Source of the DNA: a virus
Length of the DNA stretch: 64,000 nucleotides
Reading direction: 5' to 3' (one strand)
IMG/VR virus record: IMGVR_UViG_3300017917_000321
Span: 1-64,000 of that record
The notes under the pieces are model-generated. The model had not been told where the DNA came from and searched no databases. It saw only the letters and a program-made list of their open reading frames with translations. Positions 19,445 through 27,350 of this stretch are shown here, in pieces. The translations under genes and the position numbers were made by a program. Within the stretch, counting starts at the first letter, position 1. Every line of letters begins with the position of its first letter.

Positions 19445-20935
19445 ATGGCTTATCAAATTGATAGATATAATAATACAACACTTACAGTTGTAGAGGATGG
19501 AACCGTAGATCAGACCACTGATCTTAAGTTTATCGGTAAAAACTATGCTGGTTATGGTGAAATTCAAAACGAAAACTTCTTGTTTTTGCTAGAAAACTTC
19601 TCCGGCGCAAATGCTCCTCCAAGAGCACTTAGCGGACAGTTATGGTTTGACAGCGCAAACAGCAAGTTAAAGTTTTACGACGGTGAGCAGTGGAGAACCA
19701 CAGGCGGTTCAGCAGTTGGCACAGTTGAACCTACAGGACTTACTGATGGCGATTTTTGGTGGGATAGTGCTAACGACCAGTTATATGTTTATAATGGTAC
19801 TGATTTTATTTTAATTGGCCCACAAAACGCCGGTGAAGGCGTAACACAGATGATTAGCCGTGAGTTACTTGATTCAGCTAATGCTACAAAAAGTGTTATC
19901 ACAGCTACTATTCAAGACGAAGTAATAGCTATTATAAGCCCAAGTGAATTTACCCTAAACAATACTAACCCTATAGTCGGATTTGATAGAATTAAGAAGG
20001 GTGTGACCCTAGCTTGGACAAAGTTAGCTGACAATGGTGTTACAAATAGTGCAGCAGTAGCAGGTAAAGATTTTAATTTCTGGGGTACAGCTTCTAATGC
20101 AGAAAAGCTAGGCGGTGTTCCAGCATCGAGTTATGTCACAACAGTACCAGGCGAAACCACAGTATTCACTACAGTTGTTCAGTTCCCTGACGACGGTGTA
20201 GCAGTAGGTGATAGCTTAGACTTTAAATTCTATGTTCAGAATGGTGATGAAGGTGTAATTGAAAATCAGACTGGTCTAGGCAGTGAAATCAAGTTTAAGA
20301 CTACCAACGGAACCGGTACACCGATTACTTCTATAGTAATTAACAGTACTGGATTGATGCCAGCTGCTGATAATGTGTTTAATATCGGTGCTTCTGGACT
20401 AAAATTTAATACAGTATATGCTTCATCATTTGATGGCGAAGCTACTAAAGCCGCAACACTTCGAGTAGGTACTAATAATTGGTATGCTGCCAATACAAGT
20501 GCCACGCCTAACACAATAGCAGCTAGAACAGGCGATGGAAATATTGCAGCTAACCTATTCCAAGGTACAGCTACAGCAGCACGTTATGCTGACTTAGCAG
20601 AAAAGTATACAACAGACAAAGAATATCCAGTAGGAACTGTAATGGCTGTCGGCGGCGAAGCCGAAACACGAGCTGCTAAAATAAGCGATATTGCAATTGG
20701 TGTAATATCTGAAAATCCAGCAATTATGATGAACAGCGATGCTGAGGGTCAGTACATAGGTCTAAAAGGTCGTGTTCCTGTTAGGGTGGTTGGACCAGTA
20801 TCAAAAGGTATGCCTGTTTATGCGTATCAAGATGGCGTAGCCTCAACACTAGCATCTAATGGACTAGTAGGTATAGCACTTGAAACAAATAATGCTGAGG
20901 GCGAAAAGCTAGTAGAATGTGTGCTAAAAGTTTAA
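19445..20935 (+). CDS. Tail fibre protein with Peptidase_G2-like C-terminal chaperone domain
   Basis: The 496-residue protein begins with the same N-terminal module as the two upstream fibres ('GKNYAGYGEIQNENFLFLLE', 'GQLWFDS...LKFYDGEQW'). From about residue 378 it carries 'ARYADLAEKY....EYPVGTVM.VGGEAE', then 'VIGVIS.NPA' and 'GLKGRVPVRVVGPVSKGMPV'. These features match the Peptidase_G2/intramolecular chaperone family (PF11962 type), which trimerises fibres and then cuts itself off. It has its own late promoter, and AGGGG lies 9 nt before the ATG. The exact cleavage residue cannot be assigned by eye. Mature fibre would probably be about 380 residues if cleavage occurs near the start of the domain. 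Confidence 0.8.
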   Translation: MAYQIDRYNNTTLTVVEDGTVDQTTDLKFIGKNYAGYGEIQNENFLFLLENFSGANAPPRALSGQLWFDSANSKLKFYDGEQWRTTGGSAVGTVEPTGLTDGDFWWDSANDQLYVYNGTDFILIGPQNAGEGVTQMISRELLDSANATKSVITATIQDEVIAIISPSEFTLNNTNPIVGFDRIKKGVTLAWTKLADNGVTNSAAVAGKDFNFWGTASNAEKLGGVPASSYVTTVPGETTVFTTVVQFPDDGVAVGDSLDFKFYVQNGDEGVIENQTGLGSEIKFKTTNGTGTPITSIVINSTGLMPAADNVFNIGASGLKFNTVYASSFDGEATKAATLRVGTNNWYAANTSATPNTIAARTGDGNIAANLFQGTATAARYADLAEKYTTDKEYPVGTVMAVGGEAETRAAKISDIAIGVISENPAIMMNSDAEGQYIGLKGRVPVRVVGPVSKGMPVYAYQDGVASTLASNGLVGIALETNNAEGEKLVECVLKV

Positions 20936-20944
20936 GGAATCAGC

Positions 20945-21874
20945 ATGGCAGACATAAGCGCAGCAAGACTTAATAACTTACAGTCTAGATTAGAGTTAGT
21001 TTTAGGCAACGGATCTGGTCAAAACGGATACGGGCAAACATTATTAAGTTCACCAGTGTCAAATATAGACGGAAGTCTTATTAGTGCTGCTGACATTAAT
21101 GCTATATATGCCGATATGGTTAAAGCTAGAGTGCATCAAATCGGTGCAGAGCCTACAGAAATCGCCGAATTGATTTCCAACTTAAATATTATTGCTGAAG
21201 ACACAAGTTTTTCTGTTGGTAATGACGGTATTACTTTAGTAGATCCTGATGGATCTAAGAAAGGTATTATCGATTATGAAGTTTTAATGAATACAATTGA
21301 GTCCGATAAGTTTTTAGCTCACAGTTCTCAAGTTACATTAGAAGCAGGTGTAGTAGTTCAAAGAACTGCTCAATGGAACGGTATAGTCTTTACAGAGATT
21401 ACCGTTAATTTTAACAACGCTGATCATCGCAGACACTTTTTTAATACAGGTGGCAGCATACGATTTAGCGGAAATAACAGCGGAGCACTTGCAGACAAAG
21501 GAAAAGATTGGAACTTATTGATGATTGAAATAGGTTCTGTAACTTTTAATTACAACGCAACATTTCCAACTAGCTCGGGTATCGGCTCAGCAATTGGCAA
21601 TTACGGCCTTACAGGATCCTATCAGACGATTTTTACTAAAGTTGGCGGCGGAACCTACAGCGGAGTTTATGCAGGTAACGTCTTCTCTATACAAGCAAGA
21701 GCACCGTCGTCTAATACTATTCAATTTAGAATTGAATTAAACGATGTCTCAATAGATCCTCCAGTAGATAACAACGTTGATGGTCGCTTAATATGCACTT
21801 TGCAGCATGTTAGAGCGACAGGAACAGCAGTTAACGTAGATCAACCAACATACACTGTTGACGTTGCCCTATAA
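20945..21874 (+). CDS. Virion protein, paralogue of the next gene
   Basis: This 309-residue protein has an AAGGAA ribosome-binding site just after the previous stop. The N-terminus 'AARLNNLQSRLELVLG' followed by 'GYGQTL' recurs in the next gene. The C-terminal half contains 'VNFNNADHRRHFFNTGGSIR', 'IGSVTFNYN', 'GSAIGNYGLTGSYQ' and 'YAGNVFSIQA...IQFRIEL'. Each of these blocks has a counterpart in the 21925 gene, so the two are tandem paralogues. No enzyme motif is seen. Related proteins occur in marine T4-like phages and are usually annotated only as hypothetical or structural. Position after the fibres suggests a virion component or fibre-assembly factor. Confidence 0.7.
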   Translation: MADISAARLNNLQSRLELVLGNGSGQNGYGQTLLSSPVSNIDGSLISAADINAIYADMVKARVHQIGAEPTEIAELISNLNIIAEDTSFSVGNDGITLVDPDGSKKGIIDYEVLMNTIESDKFLAHSSQVTLEAGVVVQRTAQWNGIVFTEITVNFNNADHRRHFFNTGGSIRFSGNNSGALADKGKDWNLLMIEIGSVTFNYNATFPTSSGIGSAIGNYGLTGSYQTIFTKVGGGTYSGVYAGNVFSIQARAPSSNTIQFRIELNDVSIDPPVDNNVDGRLICTLQHVRATGTAVNVDQPTYTVDVAL

Positions 21875-21888
21875 TAATTTCTTAGAAA

Positions 21889-21917
21889 CAAGAGTACATA
21901 AATACTCTTGTAGGGGT
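21889..21917 (+). terminator. Hairpin with T run, possible terminator
   Basis: CAAGAGTA (21889-21896) pairs with TACTCTTG (21903-21910) across the 6-base loop CATAAA. It is followed by TAGGGG and then T6. The eight-pair stem and the T run resemble a weak rho-independent terminator, but four G's lie between stem and T run. The loop and stem overlap a late-promoter motif, so the hairpin may have another role. Confidence 0.35.
21897..21904 (+). promoter_or_regulatory. T4-type late promoter (CATAAATA)
   Basis: CATAAATA sits in the loop of the hairpin above and ends 20 nt before the ATG at 21925, shorter than the 29-31 nt seen at other genes. AGGGG lies 9 nt before the ATG. Confidence 0.5.
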
Positions 21918-21924
21918 TTTTTAT

Positions 21925-22914
21925 ATGCCAACGTTAGTTACAGCTACTAGATTTAATAATTTAAGAGGACGAATAGCATCTATTTTAGGTGCTTCTCAGC
22001 TTTCCACTCCTCAGTCTGGCTATGGTCAAACCCTAACTACACCTTCAAATGTTGTTGGTAATTACGCAACCAATCCTACTACTGTAAATCTAGTTGAAAA
22101 CGAACAGTATAGGGATCTTTATATTGATATGGTTCGTGCTAGAATTCATCAAATAGGATCGGCAGCATTTACACAGCAACCTTTTCCTGTAGGAAGTTAT
22201 AATACCAACGGTGCCAGTACCGATAAGGTATTAGATTCTTATATTACAGGTTTAGAAAGTTTAATGACCACAATTGAAACTAATAAGTTTTCTATTTTTG
22301 AGTCTACACAAGCTTCTCTTGAACCTCTAAAAAATGCTGCCGGATTTGCTGTAGTCGGAACTAGAAACGAATTTGGTAACGGACCGTGGAATACTACACT
22401 GTCTTTTATTTTCACTGTAAATTTTACTTCCGAACAAACCCGCAGACAATTTTTTAATGCCGGCGGTCAAGTAAGAATTTCAAGTGCTCAAAGTGGAACT
22501 CAGCCTAATGCAAAAACACAGCGTTGGGCACAGCTATTATCTAATATTGGATCAATATCTTTTGCTGCTAACAGTACTTACAGCACTGTAGGTTACGGAA
22601 CTGGTTCATCTATAGGTAATTATAATTTAACAGGCTCATATCAACTGTTGTATAGGGGTTATGCATCGGTATACACTGGAAACGCATTTGAAGTATATGC
22701 ACTACAAACCAGTGGAACGCAGATACAGTTTAGAGTCTACCTAGCTGATAATCAATCTGAAGGAATTGACGAAGGTGTTTTTGGAAACTTCACTGTAAGT
22801 GCGAATCTTATCCGCCCTGAAGGTACCGCAACTATTAACGGAACTTCGTATACCACTGTTACTATTGCAACTCCACCTGTTGGCACTGTAGTAACCAATC
22901 TCATAGCAATTTAA
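21925..22914 (+). CDS. Virion protein, paralogue of the preceding gene
   Basis: This 329-residue protein shares the plan of its neighbour: an N-terminal 'ATRFNNLRGRIASILGA' and 'GYGQTL', a central 'YIDMVRARIHQIG' segment (the neighbour has 'YADMVKARVHQIG'), and a beta-rich C-terminal half with 'VNFTSEQTRRQFFNAGGQVR', 'IGSISFAAN', 'GSSIGNYNLTGSYQ' and 'YTGNAFEVYAL...IQFRVYL'. It has a longer middle insertion and C-terminal tail. It ends the virion block and is followed by a 10-bp hairpin. No catalytic residues are recognisable. It probably is a virion or fibre-accessory protein that arose by tandem duplication. Confidence 0.7.
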   Translation: MPTLVTATRFNNLRGRIASILGASQLSTPQSGYGQTLTTPSNVVGNYATNPTTVNLVENEQYRDLYIDMVRARIHQIGSAAFTQQPFPVGSYNTNGASTDKVLDSYITGLESLMTTIETNKFSIFESTQASLEPLKNAAGFAVVGTRNEFGNGPWNTTLSFIFTVNFTSEQTRRQFFNAGGQVRISSAQSGTQPNAKTQRWAQLLSNIGSISFAANSTYSTVGYGTGSSIGNYNLTGSYQLLYRGYASVYTGNAFEVYALQTSGTQIQFRVYLADNQSEGIDEGVFGNFTVSANLIRPEGTATINGTSYTTVTIATPPVGTVVTNLIAI

Positions 22915-22931
22915 TATTGCATTTTTAAGAA

Positions 22932-22959
22932 AATATGCTACACTAATGAGTAGCATATT
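22932..22959 (+). terminator. Hairpin closing the virion operon
   Basis: AATATGCTAC (22932-22941) and GTAGCATATT (22950-22959) form a perfect 10-bp stem with an 8-base loop. It lies 18 nt after the stop of the last virion gene in the longest non-coding gap of the window. Only a short mixed-T tract (CAGTTTC) follows, so it may be a weak terminator or an mRNA 3'-end stabiliser. Confidence 0.5.
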
Positions 22960-22993
22960 CAGTTTCTCACGATTTCAATCCGTAAACTGACTA

Positions 22994-22999
22994 TATAAT
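22994..22999 (+). promoter_or_regulatory. Possible -10 element (TATAAT)
   Basis: A perfect TATAAT lies 20 nt before the GTG start at 23020, directly after the operon-closing hairpin. No good -35 hexamer sits 16-18 nt upstream, so this may be a weak or activator-dependent early/middle promoter. It is plausible mainly because a new operon starts here. Confidence 0.35.
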
Positions 23000-23019
23000 T
23001 AAAATCCTTGGAGGTTCTT

Positions 23020-23373
23020 GTGGACGAAAGATTAGATAAAGCTCTCAAATTCAGCAACTATATGGTTACGCTGAACAATCAAAAAAGAGTAATCAAAGAG
23101 AAATTTTTTGAAGACTTATTATACTTTAACAGTGGTTGCCAATTTACTGTTACAAAAGAATTAATTACGTTTGTTGGATTGCTGATTGATCGCGGCAACG
23201 ATACTGATGTCGTATTAACAGATGATAACGACATACCTGCTAAAATTGGAGATTTAAAATCCTTTTATGCTGACATTTTAAACACTTATTTTACAGCAGC
23301 CAACAATTATCATACCAAGTATGAAGATTTAAGAAAAAATAGATCAGTAGAGAAGCTAGTTAACTATGAATAA
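23020..23373 (+). CDS. Conserved small phage protein, function unknown
   Basis: The protein of about 117 residues starts at GTG 23020, chosen because GGAGG (23010-23014) sits 5 nt before it. The in-frame TTG at 23008 would overlap that site. The sequence is helical and charged: 'DERLDKALKFSNYMVTLNNQ' near the start, a central 'FTVTKELITFVGLLIDRG', and an 'NRSVEKLVNYE' end. I recall similar proteins in marine T4-like cyanophages, uncharacterised. There are no membrane segments and no cysteine pairs. It overlaps the following glycosyltransferase-like gene by 8 bases and heads the enzyme operon. Confidence 0.65.
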   Translation: MDERLDKALKFSNYMVTLNNQKRVIKEKFFEDLLYFNSGCQFTVTKELITFVGLLIDRGNDTDVVLTDDNDIPAKIGDLKSFYADILNTYFTAANNYHTKYEDLRKNRSVEKLVNYE

Positions 23374-24223
23374 AACACGAGGTGTTGTTTTATTTGCTCG
23401 AAATAATGGCAGGCTTGATTATGTTAAGCAGGCTGTGTTTTTAGCAAAAAGAATAAAAGAATACTTAGATTTACCTACCACGGTTATTACAGATAGTTTT
23501 AACTATCTACAATCAAATTTTGATGTTTCTGTATTTGATAAAATTATTCAAGTTGAGTACATGGAAACAAAAAATAATAGAGCATTTTTTGACGGATCTC
23601 TTTCTCATAAAACTGCTCCTTTTAAGAATGACATGCGCGATGGCGTATACAATTGGTCACCATATGACGAAACACTGTTAATGGATACTGATTATATTAT
23701 TTGCAATGATCTTTTACTAAAGTGTTTTGATATGCAGCACGATCTCATGTTGTTTAAGGAATCGTATGACCTAGCAGATCATAGAGACCATACTGAATTT
23801 GAACATATAAGTGATTATACGATTGATTTTTATTGGGCTACTGTAGTTTTCTTCAGAAAGACCCCGGAGAATGAAGTATTCTTTGATTTAATTAGACATA
23901 TTAAGCAAGAATGGAATCATTACAGAAGATTGTATCAGGTTGAATCTAGTCTTTTTAGGAATGACTTTGCTTTTAGTATAGCAGTTCATATTATGAATGG
24001 TTTTGCAAAAGGCTCTTTTGTAGCACCTCTCCCAGGCAAGCATCTATACACCACTGATAGAGATGTTTTACAGAGATTAGACAACGATTCTATGATTTTT
24101 TTAGTAGAGAAAAAAGATCACTTAGGCGAATATACTATGCTTAAGACAGAAAAACAAAATGTGCATGTTATGAACAAGTTTAGTCTTGAACGTATTATTG
24201 ATGCGGAAATGAAAAATGTCTAA
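23366..24223 (+). CDS. GT-A-fold glycosyltransferase-like protein
   Basis: The 285-residue protein opens with a Rossmann-like strand 'GVVLFARNNGRLDYVKQAVF' and has the metal-binding-like 'ETLLMDTDYII' (DTD at residues 107-109), the hallmark of GT-A transferases of the GT8/GT2 type that bind nucleotide sugars through Mn2+. The C-terminal 'ESSLFRNDFAFSIAVHIMNG' resembles the acceptor-side segment of such enzymes. The next gene has the same plan and is a clear paralogue. No signal peptide or membrane anchor is visible, so it would act in the cytoplasm of the infected cell. Donor and acceptor cannot be told from sequence. It overlaps both neighbours by 8 bases. Confidence 0.6.
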   Translation: MNKTRGVVLFARNNGRLDYVKQAVFLAKRIKEYLDLPTTVITDSFNYLQSNFDVSVFDKIIQVEYMETKNNRAFFDGSLSHKTAPFKNDMRDGVYNWSPYDETLLMDTDYIICNDLLLKCFDMQHDLMLFKESYDLADHRDHTEFEHISDYTIDFYWATVVFFRKTPENEVFFDLIRHIKQEWNHYRRLYQVESSLFRNDFAFSIAVHIMNGFAKGSFVAPLPGKHLYTTDRDVLQRLDNDSMIFLVEKKDHLGEYTMLKTEKQNVHVMNKFSLERIIDAEMKNV

Positions 24224-25055
24224 AGGAATCTTAGTTTTAGCTCAAAATAACTCAACTGTTGATTACGTTGAGCAAGCCTGCCTATTAGCAATGAGCTTAA
24301 AGGTTACTAACCCTAACACAGATATTAGTATAGTTACAGATGACGCAGTTCCTGACGTGTACAAACATCTATTTGATAAAATAATTCCTATTCCTTTTAA
24401 TGATGATGCAGCTTCAGTTGACTGGAAGATTGAGAACAGATGGAAACTATATCATGCTACACCATATGATCAGACAATGGTGTTAGATACAGATATGCTT
24501 GTGTTACAGGATATAACAAGTTGGTGGAAATTTTTAGAAAACTATAAGTTATATTTTACATCTAAGGTATTTACATACCGAGGTGAAGTAGTTACTAGTG
24601 ACTATTATAGAAAAGCATTTACAGCCAACAATCTTCCTAATCTATACAGCGGCCTTCACTATTTTGAAAAAAGTGATCTAGCATTAGAATTTTATACTTG
24701 GCTAGAACTTGTTATGCAAAACTGGGAATTATTTTACGGAATGTATGTAAAAGAAAACTATCCTGGTCGTGTTAGCGTTGATGTAAGCGCAGCGATTGTT
24801 GCTAAAATTTTAGATTGCGACGAATCAATAACTAACAAGTATGCAAGTTTTCCTACATTTACTCACATGAAGCCTTATATTCAAAATTGGAATAGAACTC
24901 CTGAAAAATGGCAAGATTGTCTCGGAGTATATATTAATCGAAACTGTGAAATTAAAATTGGAAATTTTTCTCAGTCTGGTATATTGCACTACACTGAAAA
25001 AGACTTCGTTACTCCTGAAATTATAGAAAGATATAGGAATTACCTTCATGTCTAA
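24216..25055 (+). CDS. GT-A-fold glycosyltransferase-like protein, paralogue of preceding gene
   Basis: The 279-residue protein begins 'GILVLAQNNSTVDYVEQA', matching the start of the previous protein block for block, and carries 'DQTMVLDTDMLVLQDI' with DTD at residues 91-93. The middle has 'NLYSGLHYFEKSDLALEFY', a typical acceptor-facing region. Both residues of the DxD motif are intact, so it is likely an active nucleotide-sugar-dependent transferase. The tandem pair probably comes from a duplication. Substrates are unknown. Confidence 0.6.
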   Translation: MSKGILVLAQNNSTVDYVEQACLLAMSLKVTNPNTDISIVTDDAVPDVYKHLFDKIIPIPFNDDAASVDWKIENRWKLYHATPYDQTMVLDTDMLVLQDITSWWKFLENYKLYFTSKVFTYRGEVVTSDYYRKAFTANNLPNLYSGLHYFEKSDLALEFYTWLELVMQNWELFYGMYVKENYPGRVSVDVSAAIVAKILDCDESITNKYASFPTFTHMKPYIQNWNRTPEKWQDCLGVYINRNCEIKIGNFSQSGILHYTEKDFVTPEIIERYRNYLHV

Positions 25056-26433
25056 TTTTTCTGACTTCTTAAAATCCTTAAACATTGAGGTAACAGTATC
25101 AAGTGTTTCTTATGTTTACTATGATCCTCTTACAGGAAAAATAGTAAAAATAGCAAATAAACTAGATCCGGATGATACGCTTGCAACACTAGAAGTTCAG
25201 CATGACAGTGTTGCTGAAATTATTAACGGTACAAAGAGTTCTGAGAACTTTATTGTTGAATATGATGTTGCATTAAAGCAACTAGCACTTAGAGAAATAA
25301 CATACGAAGAACATCTTACCAAGATTGAGTCTCGACTTCATCGGTTACCAGTTGTTAGAACAACAACAGATGAAGCAGGAGATAAATCGTCAATTATTTT
25401 TGACAATATCTATGACGGAGTTGAAGTTTTTTTATGGACTTCCGGTAGTAGACATTTTAAGGATAGTTTAGTTTGGTATAAAAACAATGTTTATAAACTA
25501 TTGGAAAATATTGAGTCTGTTAAATTTGATACAACCAAATCAGAATTATTTGTAGCAAACGTTTCTCTACCAGATATTAAAAGTGTAAATCATTTCGTTG
25601 AATATAAAACAAGTTTTGACCCCATATATGAAGGAATTCATGTTGATGTTTGGTATAGAGAATTGCCACATTTCAAGGGTCAACACGTTTGGGCACATAA
25701 TACTGTTTATAGATACAAATTAGACGTAGCAGAAAATGAGCCTTTTGACTTAGAGTATCTTGATATTATTGAAGAAAACGTTTTTCTTTATGCTGATTCA
25801 AACAAGTATTTGAGTTTTGTTTCTATTTTATCTCCCGGAGATAAGATACTGGATAACAATAAATTATACCTGTTTGTGGACAAGAAGTTAAATGTTAATC
25901 CAAATGAAAAGTCTATATTATTCTATTCATCTAGATACGAAGGTTTATATTATGATGAAATTGCAAATAGACTTACAAAATTTTCATTCATAGAACGTAA
26001 TAACAAATTAACTGCTAAGTCAGAAGTCTTAGATGATGAAGTTGTGTTAACACCGAGCGTACATATCTCTAATGGACAAAAGGTATTAATTGGAAAATCA
26101 CTGTATCAGGCAAACACTCTAGATGAAAGAGATATTGACGTAAACGTTGTTCAAAATAATTTAATAGGCTGCTGGGAAATATATCTTGGAAGAAAAACAA
26201 AGAAAAGCCTTGAGATGATAAATTATATAGGTCATGATATTTTATATTTTAGTGTAACTGCTAAACATGACCCTAATGTTCTTTATAGAACTATGGATTT
26301 TTCTTTAACTAAATTATTAGCTAATAAGGTCCAAAGATATCCGTATCAGTACAAATGGGAAAGCGATCGCACCGACGTAAGTGTGTATACCGCAAAGTTT
26401 TTTGAAACCTATTCACATGAGATTTTAGAATGA
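25048..26433 (+). CDS. Putative virion-associated protein with two binding-type repeats
   Basis: This 461-residue protein has no enzyme motif. It starts 'VSYVYYDPLTGKIVKI...D' and carries two similar segments, residues 121-150 ('YDGVEVFLW...HFKDSLVWYKNNVYK') and 193-222 ('YEGIHVDVW...HFKGQHVWAHNTVY'). These resemble the 'Y..G..V.Y...YY.A' units of the giant tail protein, so it may be a small virion or glycan-binding protein rather than an enzyme. A third, weaker unit may lie near residues 338-362. It overlaps the neighbours by 8 and 4 bases inside a glycosyltransferase run. Function is unknown. Confidence 0.5.
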   Translation: MSNFSDFLKSLNIEVTVSSVSYVYYDPLTGKIVKIANKLDPDDTLATLEVQHDSVAEIINGTKSSENFIVEYDVALKQLALREITYEEHLTKIESRLHRLPVVRTTTDEAGDKSSIIFDNIYDGVEVFLWTSGSRHFKDSLVWYKNNVYKLLENIESVKFDTTKSELFVANVSLPDIKSVNHFVEYKTSFDPIYEGIHVDVWYRELPHFKGQHVWAHNTVYRYKLDVAENEPFDLEYLDIIEENVFLYADSNKYLSFVSILSPGDKILDNNKLYLFVDKKLNVNPNEKSILFYSSRYEGLYYDEIANRLTKFSFIERNNKLTAKSEVLDDEVVLTPSVHISNGQKVLIGKSLYQANTLDERDIDVNVVQNNLIGCWEIYLGRKTKKSLEMINYIGHDILYFSVTAKHDPNVLYRTMDFSLTKLLANKVQRYPYQYKWESDRTDVSVYTAKFFETYSHEILE

Positions 26434-27350
26434 GCAAGATTAAAGTTGTTGACTATGACATCATATACCTTAGCTATGATGAACCTAATGCAGAAAAAAA
26501 TTACGCAGACCTCTGTAAAAAGATTCCGTGGGCTAAACGTGTACACGGTGTTAAAGGCAGTGATGCTGCACACAAAGCCTGCGCTAGGCTAAGTGAAACT
26601 GATAGATTTATTACTGTTGACGGTGATAATACTGTCAGAGAAGAATTTTTAAATCAAGAAATTGATTTTAAAGAGCATCATGATCTTACTAATTGTGTGA
26701 TTAGTTGGAGCGGCAGAAATGTTATCAACGGACTAATGTACGGTAATGGCGGATTGAAATGTTGGCCAAAAGAATTTGTGTTAAACATGAAAACGCATGA
26801 AGCAGCAGATCCCAAAAACAAACATGCTCAGGTAGATTTTTGTTGGGATGTGCAGTATATACAAATGAACAGTTGCTATTCAGATGTACACAACAATGCT
26901 AATCCTGCACAGGCATGGAGAGCAGGATTCCGCGAAGGTGTTAAGCTAGCTCTTGATAGAGGAATTAAACCCACAAAAGAAGAGTTTTTAAAAAACCATT
27001 GGCGTTGTTTGCATTGGCTCTATATATGGACTATGGTAGGCGCCGATGTTGAGTACGGCAAATGGGCAATACTAGGAGCCAGAGAAGGTCTTTTTAAAAC
27101 AATGCTTACTGACTGGGATTATGTTAACGTTCGCGATTTCGAATATCTAAACGATTTATGGTCAAAAGAATTTGAAGGCATGGACGAAGATGTAATGGAT
27201 GCTAGAATTAAATTCCTTGGCCGAGAACTCAGCGAAAATCTAAATGTTCCTATAGGTGAAATACTCTCACCAGATCAAAGTAAGTTTTTTAAAACAGTAT
27301 ACGAGCATCCTGCTAGAACAGATCATCAGAGATTTATTGAACGGCTATGA
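26430..27350 (+). CDS. Glycosyltransferase-like protein (DGD motif)
   Basis: The 306-residue protein opens 'YDIIYLSYDEPNAEKNYADL', has 'RVHGVKGSDAAHKACA' and then 'RFITVDGDNTV' with DGD at 64-66, the expected place for a GT-A metal-binding motif. The 40131 gene has the same order of blocks ('ISYNEPNAESNW', 'RIDGVKGIHQAH', 'VVDADAQ'), so the two are paralogues. The C-terminal 'NPAQAWRAGFREGVKLAL' block is also shared with that gene ('DPFNTWRSAFRECVKL'). Proteins with this start are, as I recall, common in marine T4-like phages. The transferred group is unknown. The start ATG overlaps the upstream stop as ATGA. Confidence 0.55.
   Translation: MSKIKVVDYDIIYLSYDEPNAEKNYADLCKKIPWAKRVHGVKGSDAAHKACARLSETDRFITVDGDNTVREEFLNQEIDFKEHHDLTNCVISWSGRNVINGLMYGNGGLKCWPKEFVLNMKTHEAADPKNKHAQVDFCWDVQYIQMNSCYSDVHNNANPAQAWRAGFREGVKLALDRGIKPTKEEFLKNHWRCLHWLYIWTMVGADVEYGKWAILGAREGLFKTMLTDWDYVNVRDFEYLNDLWSKEFEGMDEDVMDARIKFLGRELSENLNVPIGEILSPDQSKFFKTVYEHPARTDHQRFIERL

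Noticed and set aside
22915-23019. Small RNA or riboswitch in the largest gap
   Set aside because: The only structure is the 10-bp hairpin at 22932-22959; no conserved riboswitch pattern was recognised.
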